Part shown: positions 32,526 through 37,799 of the stretch, in pieces
Position numbering within the stretch: position 1 is the stretch's first letter
Layout: every line of letters begins with the position of its first letter
Origin: QHWF01 sp036848175
GTDB taxonomy: Bacteria; Acidobacteriota; Vicinamibacteria; Vicinamibacterales; CAVVIG01
Length of the DNA stretch: 37,799 bases
Assembly (NCBI GenBank): GCA_036848175.1
Contig: DAIUKO010000027.1
Location: forward strand, 1-37,799
Reading direction: 5' to 3'
Notes under the pieces: model-generated
Told to the model about the DNA's origin: nothing
The model's input: the letters and a program-made list of their open reading frames with translations, nothing else
Database searches by the model: none
Position numbers and translations under genes: made by a program

Positions 32526-32555
32526 AACGGTGTAAGTGATTATATCGGAACCGTT
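32526..32555 (-). promoter_or_regulatory. Candidate sigma-70 -10 box inside an inverted repeat
   Basis: A 6-bp inverted repeat AACGGT (32526-32531) / ACCGTT (32550-32555) with an 18-bp spacer encloses a perfect minus-strand TATAAT at 32539-32544. The -35 match at the expected distance is weak. The layout, with operator halves flanking the -10 region, would suit a repressor or MerR-like activator, or the repeat could be the binding site of the NtrC-type activator upstream of the sigma-54 site at 32501. It faces the fusion-protein gene at 32422. Confidence 0.4.
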
Positions 32556-32653
32556 TAGGAAAGGAGAAATTCTTGCGCCGCCGCCGGGAGAGTGTTCGTT
32601 CGTGGGACGAGCCGGTCCCAGAATCGGCGAAACGGGCGAAAGCGATGGGGCGT

Positions 32654-33688
32654 TTAGTTGCCGCCGAGAACGGCGAGAAACGCGTCGACGATCTCCGGAT
32701 CGAACTGCGCGGGGCAGCTTCGGAGCAACTCGGCCGTCGCGTCGGCCGAAGAAAGGTGCGTTCGGTAGTAACGATCCTGTGTCATCGCGTCATATGCGTC
32801 CACGACGCTGATGATCCGGCTCGCCAACGGAATCGCCGATCCGGCGAGCTTCAGCGGGTATCCGTTGCCACCGAACCATTCGTGCGAGGCGTGCACGAGC
32901 GGCGCAGCCTCGGCCAACGTGGTGGTGGACATCAGGATCTCGGCGCCGGCATCGACGTGACGCCGCATGATCGTCACCTCGCCATCGGTCAGCGGCGATG
33001 GCTTGGTGAGGAGCGCCTCGGGCATCGCCGCCTTTCCGACGTCATGCAGCTTCGCCGCGATGTCGAGGAGCGGGGTCGTGGCATGGTCGATCCGCAGCTT
33101 GCGCCCAACCGACTGCGCGTATCGCGCGACGCGCTCCGAATGCGCCATCGTCTCGGGAACACGGTCGGTCGTGATGGCCAGCAGGGCATCGATTTCAGGG
33201 ACGCCGGCCATCCTGCGCTCGCGAACGAGCGACGAGATCTCGTCGGTCCGGTCCCGCACCTCGAAGCCAAGCCGCGCATGCCACTGCAGCTCCTCCAGGC
33301 TCTGCTTCCGCCATTGCCGGCCGCGATCGACGGCGAGCGCGAAGCGATCCCGATGAAACGGCTTCACGAGGAAGTCGGCGATCGGACGGTCGGCCACCTC
33401 CGGATTCTCCGCGCGGCTCTCCACGAGATAGGTATCCGATGTCGCGATGACGACGGCGGTGTGCGGGTGTTCGCGTTCGAGCTGACTGGCGAGCCACAGG
33501 CCGTCGCGACCCGGCATCATCACGTCGATGACCGCCATGTCGTAGTGGCGTCCACGCAACGTCGCAAGTGCTTCATCCGCAGTCGCGGCGGTTTTCACGT
33601 GCAGGCCGAGTGAGGTTACCCAGCGCGACATGATGTCTCGAACCGCCGGTTCATCATCAACGATGAGAACCGAGTTCAGCGTGGTCAT
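32654..33688 (-). CDS. Response regulator with HD-GYP output domain (degenerate GYP motif)
   Basis: Regulator of 344 residues: receiver domain (D55 in MAVIDVMMPGRDG, lysine in FLVKPFHRDRF), a helical linker, then an HD-GYP domain (about 165-340) of the kind that hydrolyses cyclic di-GMP or related dinucleotides. The HD pair is intact in AAKLHDVGKAAMP, as is VVDAYDAMTQDRYYR. The signature HHExxDGxGYP is altered to SHEWFGGNGYP: first His is Ser and the Asp is Gly. This may change the metal site, reduce activity or alter substrate choice; some HD-GYP proteins act mainly through protein contacts. Start ATG 33688. It is divergent from the NtrC-type gene at 33984, with a 295-bp shared regulatory gap. 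Confidence 0.9.
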   Translation of the reverse strand: MTTLNSVLIVDDEPAVRDIMSRWVTSLGLHVKTAATADEALATLRGRHYDMAVIDVMMPGRDGLWLASQLEREHPHTAVVIATSDTYLVESRAENPEVADRPIADFLVKPFHRDRFALAVDRGRQWRKQSLEELQWHARLGFEVRDRTDEISSLVRERRMAGVPEIDALLAITTDRVPETMAHSERVARYAQSVGRKLRIDHATTPLLDIAAKLHDVGKAAMPEALLTKPSPLTDGEVTIMRRHVDAGAEILMSTTTLAEAAPLVHASHEWFGGNGYPLKLAGSAIPLASRIISVVDAYDAMTQDRYYRTHLSSADATAELLRSCPAQFDPEIVDAFLAVLGGN

Positions 33689-33709
33689 TTGGACGGTGCG
33701 ACTCTTTAT

Positions 33710-33725
33710 CGCAAAAAAATTGCCA
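33710..33725 (-). promoter_or_regulatory. Candidate sigma-54 promoter for the HD-GYP gene
   Basis: Minus-strand TGGCAATTTTTTTGCG fits the -24/-12 pattern exactly in spacing: TGGCA, then a T-run, then TTGC. Transcription would start near 33699, only about 11 nt before the ATG at 33688; an AAAGAG ribosome-like site at 33702-33707 would then lie upstream of the transcript, which weakens the case. An NtrC-type activator gene diverges from the same gap. Confidence 0.4.
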
Positions 33726-33748
33726 TATGCGATGGCCCGAAGTTTAAC
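33720..33748 (+). promoter_or_regulatory. Candidate sigma-70 promoter for the NtrC-type gene
   Basis: TTGCCA (33720-33725), a 17-bp spacer and TTTAAC (33743-33748) on the plus strand. The -35 matches five of six consensus bases and the -10 four of six. Its -35 overlaps the -24 element of the minus-strand sigma-54 candidate, so the two promoters would compete. The leader to ATG 33984 would be about 230 nt. Confidence 0.35.
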
Positions 33749-33772
33749 AATCCGTTATGCTCACGCCGATAT

Positions 33773-33802
33773 GGTGTGCGGCTGCGCCCAGACTCGCACA
33801 CC
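33773..33802. promoter_or_regulatory. 8-bp inverted repeat, candidate activator binding site
   Basis: GGTGTGCG (33773-33780) and CGCACACC (33795-33802) form a perfect 8-bp inverted repeat with a 14-bp spacer. Its centre lies about 88 bp upstream of the predicted sigma-54 start for the HD-GYP gene, the distance range used by NtrC-type activators. As RNA it could also form a small hairpin in the leader of the plus-strand activator gene. No T-run follows, so it is not a clear terminator. Confidence 0.45.
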
Positions 33803-33983
33803 TCCGCGGTCATAAGCGCACAGGGACGCCGGACATGGGTGAGATTGACGCACGAAACCGGTTAAGTTCGCGGCATATTTCGTCAACGTCTTTGGTCGAA
33901 TGCCCGCCGCACGACTACTGGCCTGCGAAAACGGGCCCGAGGCGCGCGCGATCCGCCCCTTCTACGACCGGAGTGCCTCGAAC

Positions 33984-35420
33984 ATGAATCTGCCACGTGC
34001 GCACCTTCATCCGTTGCTCCTGGTCGTCGACGACGATCAGCCAGTCCTGCGGGTGGTCGAGCGGCTGGCCGCAAAGCTCGGCTTCGAGGTCGTGACCTGC
34101 GGCAACGGCAGCGAGGCGATGCACGAACTGATGCGCAAGCCCGCCGATCTCGCCATGGTCGATCTCCGGATGCCGGATGTGAACGGCCTGGATTTGCTTC
34201 GCCAGATCCGCGCCGCGGTTCCGAGCTGTGAGGTCATCCTGATGACCGCGCACGCGGCAGTGGACAGTGCCGTCAAAGCCATCAAACTCGGCGCCCGCGA
34301 GTACCTGACCAAGCCGTTCGACTTCGATCGGCTGCGGGAAGTGCTCGTCGAGATTCGGGAGGAGCTCGAACGGCGCGCCCAGGTCGTCGCGCTCGAAAGC
34401 CAGGTGGCGCGTGAGCTCGAGTTCTGCGGAATGATGGGCCGCAGTCCGGTCATGCAGGAGCTGTTCAGCATGATTCAGCGTCTCGCGCCGCATGCGAAGG
34501 TCGTGTTGATCAGCGGAGAGACGGGCACCGGCAAGGAGCTCGCGGCGCGCGCGTTTCACCAGGCCGGCCCGCGGCGGAATCGTCCATTCGTCACGATCAA
34601 CTGCTCGGCGGTGGTCGCGACCCTGTTCGAGAGCGAGCTGTTCGGCCACGTGCGCGGCGCGTTCACGGGCGCCGTCGACGCGAAGCCGGGTCTGTTCGAA
34701 GCGGCGCAGGGCGGGACGTTGTTCCTCGACGAGGTAGGCGAACTGCCGCTGTCGGTTCAGGCGAAGCTGCTGCGCGCGCTCGAGTACGGTGAAGTCCAGC
34801 GCGTGGGCTCGCTTCAGATGAAGAAGGTCGACGTCGCCGTGATCGCCGCAACCAACCGCGACCTTCGCACGGAAGTGGCAGCGGGCAGTTTCCGCGACGA
34901 TCTCTTCTACCGTCTCAACGTCGTCGACGTCACGCTGCCGCCGCTGCGCGATCGCCGCGAAGACATCCCCTACCTGACGGCGGCGTTCATGCGCGACTGC
35001 GAGGTCCGCATGCGCAAACCGATCAACGGCCTGACGCACGCGGCCGAGCGTCTGCTCTTCAATGCGCGCTGGGACGGCAACGTGCGCGAGCTGAAGAATG
35101 TCGTCGAGCGGGCATGCATGCTGGCCGAGGGCGGGACCATCTCGGAGCGCGAGCTCGCCGGCGCGTTCGGACGCGACGGTGCGGGCTTGGCGGATCGCAC
35201 GCGCGCCGGCCAGCCGGCGAATCGCGAGGCCGACGCGCCGCCGCCGCTCGACACGATCGAACGCGAGCACATCCTCGATGTGCTCCGCCAGGTCAAAGGC
35301 AATCGCCTGAAAGCGGCGAAGGTGCTCGGCATCAGCCGGCGCGCGCTCTACCGCCGGCTCGAACGTCATCAGCTTGCGGACGAAGCGCCGCGACCGTCGA
35401 CACAACGACGGTCGTCATGA
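33984..35420 (+). CDS. NtrC-type sigma-54-dependent response regulator
   Basis: Sigma-54 activator of 478 residues. ATG 33984 with a GGAG ribosome site is preferred; an upstream in-frame ATG at 33900 adds 28 unlikely residues. Receiver: LLLVVDDDQPVL, D60 in LAMVDLRMPDVNG, lysine in EYLTKPFDFDRL. AAA+ domain: Walker A SGETGTGKE, canonical GAFTGA loop in GHVRGAFTGAVDAKPG, Walker B GGTLFLDEVGEL, SFRDDLFYRLNVVDV. A Fis-type helix-turn-helix ends the protein (NRLKAAKVLGISRRALYRRL). Unlike the other activator in this window its sigma-54 loop is standard. It overlaps the downstream receiver gene by four bases (ATGA) and diverges from the HD-GYP regulator. No kinase is next to it. Confidence 0.96.
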   Translation: MNLPRAHLHPLLLVVDDDQPVLRVVERLAAKLGFEVVTCGNGSEAMHELMRKPADLAMVDLRMPDVNGLDLLRQIRAAVPSCEVILMTAHAAVDSAVKAIKLGAREYLTKPFDFDRLREVLVEIREELERRAQVVALESQVARELEFCGMMGRSPVMQELFSMIQRLAPHAKVVLISGETGTGKELAARAFHQAGPRRNRPFVTINCSAVVATLFESELFGHVRGAFTGAVDAKPGLFEAAQGGTLFLDEVGELPLSVQAKLLRALEYGEVQRVGSLQMKKVDVAVIAATNRDLRTEVAAGSFRDDLFYRLNVVDVTLPPLRDRREDIPYLTAAFMRDCEVRMRKPINGLTHAAERLLFNARWDGNVRELKNVVERACMLAEGGTISERELAGAFGRDGAGLADRTRAGQPANREADAPPPLDTIEREHILDVLRQVKGNRLKAAKVLGISRRALYRRLERHQLADEAPRPSTQRRSS

Positions 35421-35857
35421 GCGCGTTCTCGCTCATCAAGAACCGCGCGCGGGCAGGTCAAACGGTGCGGACGCCGCAGTCGGTGCTCGTGGTTGACGAC
35501 GAGGAGCTCGTGCTTCGGTTTGTGGACCGCGTCCTTCGTCAGGCCGACTACCGGACCACGACCGCTGCGAGCGGTCCGGAGGCGATCAGGGTCACCGCGG
35601 AGAGCGGCCCGTTCGACATCCTCGTCACCGATCTGATGATGCCGGAGATGACCGGCGACGAGCTCGCCCGGCGGCTGCGTCAGAACGATCCCACGCTGAA
35701 GGTTCTGTATCTCACCGGATTCAGCGATCACCTGTTCAAGGAGAAGGTGACCTTGTGGCAGGACGAGGCGTATCTCGACAAGCCGTGCAGCGTGAAGGGA
35801 TTGCTGCAGGCGGTATCGCTGCTGCTGACCGGCCGCTTCGAAGCAGACCTGCCGTAG
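35417..35857 (+). CDS. Single-domain response regulator
   Basis: Receiver-only protein of 146 residues, translationally coupled (ATGA) to the NtrC-type gene. A ~20-residue basic N-terminal extension (KNRARAGQTVRTP) precedes the receiver: SVLVVDDEELVL, D72 in ILVTDLMMPEMTG, YLTGFSDHLF, and the lysine in AYLDKPCSVKGLL. With no output domain it may feed or drain phosphate in a relay with the upstream activator, or bind a partner such as a hybrid kinase. The long open frame from 35114 is a shadow of the upstream gene. The stop is 9 bp from the convergent moaA stop. Confidence 0.9.
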   Translation: MSAFSLIKNRARAGQTVRTPQSVLVVDDEELVLRFVDRVLRQADYRTTTAASGPEAIRVTAESGPFDILVTDLMMPEMTGDELARRLRQNDPTLKVLYLTGFSDHLFKEKVTLWQDEAYLDKPCSVKGLLQAVSLLLTGRFEADLP

Positions 35858-35866
35858 CGCCTGCGC

Positions 35867-36886
35867 TCAACCTCCGCGCGTGTGCATCTCGAGATGCGGA
35901 TCTTTTCTGAGTAGATCCTGCACGGGAACGAAGGCGCGCCGTTCGCCGAGCGCCAGGCGTTGCTCGGCGCCGCGATCGCCGCGCGCGCGCCAGCCGCCGG
36001 CGATCAATTCTTTCAATTCGTCGACCGAAGCCCCGGCGCGCAGCGGTGCGCGCAGATCGATCCCGCGCGTCGCGTACAGGCACAGGTACCACATGCCGTC
36101 GGCGGTCAGGCGACTGCGGTCGCACGTCCGGCAAAACGGCGCCGTCGTCGACGCGATGATTCCGAACGTCGTCCCGTCCCCCAACGCGTAGCGATCGGCC
36201 GGCGCCGACGACGTGGGATCCTTGATCGCGTCGACCGCGCCGTAGTGGTGCGACAGCGTGTCCAGCATCTCGCGGCGCGAGAAGACGCGGGCGGGCGACC
36301 AGCGCGAGGCGCCGCCGACATCCATGTACTCGATGAAGCGGACCTCGGCGTCGACCGACTTGCCGTACTCAATCAGCGCGACGAGCTCGTCGTCGTTGAC
36401 GCCGCGGATGACGACCGTATCGATCTTGATGCGGCCGAACACGCGATGCGCGGCGGCGATGCCGGAGTGAACGGCGTTCAGCTGATCGAAGCGCGTCAGC
36501 GTCTTGAAGCGGTCGCGGTGAAGCGTGTCGAGGCTGACGGTGATGCGGCCAAGCCCGGCGCCCTTGAGCGCGTCGATCTGATCGGCGAGCAGGACGCCGT
36601 TGGTGGTCAGCGCGAGATCGTTCAAGCCGCGCTTGGACGCGATCATCCTGACCAGCGCCGGCAGATCGCGGCGGAGCAGCGGCTCGCCGCCGGTCAGGCG
36701 GATCTTGTCGACGCCGAGCGCGAGGAACACATCGACGAGGGCGCTGATCTCTTCGAAATGCAGGACGTCCTCGCGCGGCAGCCAGACGTAGTCGTCCTCC
36801 GGCATGCAGTATTCGCAGCGCAGGTTGCACCGGTCGGTGACCGACAACCGAAGGTTGCGCAGCGGACGCCCGTACAGATCGTTCAT
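35867..36886 (-). CDS. moaA: GTP 3',8-cyclase (molybdenum cofactor biosynthesis)
   Basis: Radical SAM enzyme of 339 residues catalysing the first step of molybdopterin synthesis from GTP. ATG 36886 places the SAM cluster motif CNLRCEYC at C20, C24, C27 in TDRCNLRCEYCMPED, with IRLTGGEPLLRRDL next. The C-terminal second 4Fe-4S site is visible as APFCRTCDRSRLTADGMWYLC. The protein ends with a double glycine, the conserved MoaA C-terminal feature. The long upstream open frame is a shadow. The start overlaps the stop of the AmrS-like gene by four bases (ATGA), so the two are coupled. No other mo-cofactor gene is visible in the window. Confidence 0.95.
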   Translation of the reverse strand: MNDLYGRPLRNLRLSVTDRCNLRCEYCMPEDDYVWLPREDVLHFEEISALVDVFLALGVDKIRLTGGEPLLRRDLPALVRMIASKRGLNDLALTTNGVLLADQIDALKGAGLGRITVSLDTLHRDRFKTLTRFDQLNAVHSGIAAAHRVFGRIKIDTVVIRGVNDDELVALIEYGKSVDAEVRFIEYMDVGGASRWSPARVFSRREMLDTLSHHYGAVDAIKDPTSSAPADRYALGDGTTFGIIASTTAPFCRTCDRSRLTADGMWYLCLYATRGIDLRAPLRAGASVDELKELIAGGWRARGDRGAEQRLALGERRAFVPVQDLLRKDPHLEMHTRGG

Positions 36887-37799
36887 CGCGAGTTGAGGAT
36901 TGTAAAACGGTGGCTGCCGGGAATGAAAGGACGCGACGCGATCTGGCCGTCGAATCGCCTGCTCCAGCGACCCGGGACGGTGGCCGCGCACGACGGGCAG
37001 CGCCCTTCGGGTGTGATGCGGTACTCGCGGATGTAGTACCCGTAGCGCGCGATCAGGATGTCTTGGCACGACGTGCAGCGCGTGTCCTCGAGATCGCCGA
37101 CGCGTCCGGGAAGGTTGCCGGCATACACGTAGCGGAGGCCGTTGGCGCGGCCGATGTCCGCGGCTTCGAGCAGCATTTCCGCGGTCGTGTTTTCGGGATC
37201 GGTCATCTTGTAGTCGGCGTGAAACGCCGTCACGTGCCACGGGATGTCAGGCGACACGCTGGCGACGAACGCGGTCAGCCGCGACAATTCGTCGCGCGAG
37301 CTGTTGAAACCGGGGATCAGCAGCGTGACGATTTCGAGCCAGAACTCCATCGCGTGAAGCCGACGAATCGTGTCGAGGATCGGTTCGAGGCGTCCGCCCA
37401 GTTGCCGATAGTGGCGGTCGTCGAAGCTCTTGAGATCGACTTTGTAGAGGTCCACCCACGGCCGCAGGTACTCGAGGACCTGCGGCGTGCCGTTCCCGTT
37501 CGACACGAAGCCGGTGGTCAGGCCGGCGGCTTTTGCTTCCTTGAAGACCGCGACCGCCCATTCGCTGGTGATCAACGGCTCGTTGTAGGTGCTCACCATC
37601 ACGCGCGCCCGCTGCCGCAGGGCATCCGCCACGAGATCGGCCGGCGACGCCTTCAGCGGCGGCGCGACCGCGTTCGGATCGCGCAGCGCCTGCGAGGTCA
37701 CCCAGTTCTGACAGTACGCGCAGTGCAGATCGCACCCGAGCATCCCGAAGCTGTAGGCGAGCGCGCCGGGATGTGCGTGAAAGAACGGCTTCTTCTCGA
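36883..37799 (-). CDS. AmrS-like radical SAM enzyme (AmmeMemoRadiSam system), N-terminus outside window
   Basis: About 305 C-terminal residues are visible; the frame is open through 37799, so an internal ATG at 37743 is not the real start. Near the visible N-terminus it reads KKPFFHAHPGALAYSFGMLG, then the radical SAM motif CDLHCAYCQNW, as in the AmrS/COG1180 group, relatives of pyruvate formate-lyase activases. YNEPLI and VSNGNGT follow. The C-terminus has an extra metal-binding knuckle pair, CTSCQDI and CPSCAATV, probably a zinc ribbon or auxiliary cluster. AmrS proteins normally occur with AmmeMemoRadiSam A/B partners, which may lie beyond the window. The stop overlaps the moaA start by four bases. 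Natural substrate unknown. Confidence 0.9.
   Translation of the reverse strand, partial: EKKPFFHAHPGALAYSFGMLGCDLHCAYCQNWVTSQALRDPNAVAPPLKASPADLVADALRQRARVMVSTYNEPLITSEWAVAVFKEAKAAGLTTGFVSNGNGTPQVLEYLRPWVDLYKVDLKSFDDRHYRQLGGRLEPILDTIRRLHAMEFWLEIVTLLIPGFNSSRDELSRLTAFVASVSPDIPWHVTAFHADYKMTDPENTTAEMLLEAADIGRANGLRYVYAGNLPGRVGDLEDTRCTSCQDILIARYGYYIREYRITPEGRCPSCAATVPGRWSRRFDGQIASRPFIPGSHRFTILNSR

Noticed and set aside
1..37799. Mobile elements, phage genes, tRNA or rRNA genes
   Set aside because: No transposase, integrase, tRNA cloverleaf or rRNA-like stretch was recognised by reading; only the intergenic repeats break the ordinary gene pattern.

Overview
The window is a high-GC, densely coded bacterial chromosome segment. 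Two macrolide-export-type FtsX permeases of the ADOP kind (a family first named from Acidobacteria) sit beside many exported metallo- and serine peptidases and several sigma-54 response regulators. This gene content fits Acidobacteriota, possibly Vicinamibacteria; that placement is inferred from gene content only, with no marker gene available. I see no rRNA, tRNA, transposase, phage gene or CRISPR array.

Layout. (i) 1-4528: a 3'-truncated ADOP permease (minus), an upstream 11-bp tandem array, a PLP-dependent D-cysteine desulfhydrase-like enzyme, and an exported M28 peptidase. (ii) 4667-8173: a tightly coupled plus-strand operon of a 36-residue hydrophobic peptide, a LiaF-like membrane protein, a LytS-type kinase, a LytTR regulator and an exported metallo-beta-lactamase-fold protein with an altered metal motif. 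(iii) 8143-21100: a catabolic/peptidase block with DUF5995, M49 dipeptidyl-peptidase III, a Tat-exported DsrE-like protein, M14 carboxypeptidase, a SolA-like oxidase, an alpha/beta hydrolase, S9A prolyl oligopeptidase, a Tat-lipoprotein D-amino-acid oxidase whose segments are in circularly permuted order, and an exported protein with kinase-like motifs. (iv) 21101-23742: small housekeeping and regulatory genes (DinB, AraC, a small membrane protein, a receiver domain, CsaA). (v) 32422 down to 23699: a minus-strand operon for an ABC efflux system (membrane-fusion protein, two ATPases, ADOP permease) followed by its own NtrC-type activator, NtrY-type kinase and a DedA/VTT-like protein; candidate sigma-70 and sigma-54 promoters lie upstream. 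(vi) 32654-35857: an HD-GYP response regulator divergent from a second NtrC-type activator plus a coupled receiver protein, with a shared regulatory gap. (vii) 35867-37799: MoaA and a 5'-truncated AmrS-like radical SAM enzyme, translationally coupled.

Most unusual observations: three AT-rich intergenic hairpins (10946-11124, 25731-25801, 30371-30440), each built of degenerate 7-bp tandem units (ATTNNGR) in inverted arms and each lying between co-directional genes; the permuted D-amino-acid oxidase; the exported kinase-like protein; and two sigma-54 promoter candidates positioned where the two activators could use them. All functions are read from motifs by eye; no database search or folding calculation was run.
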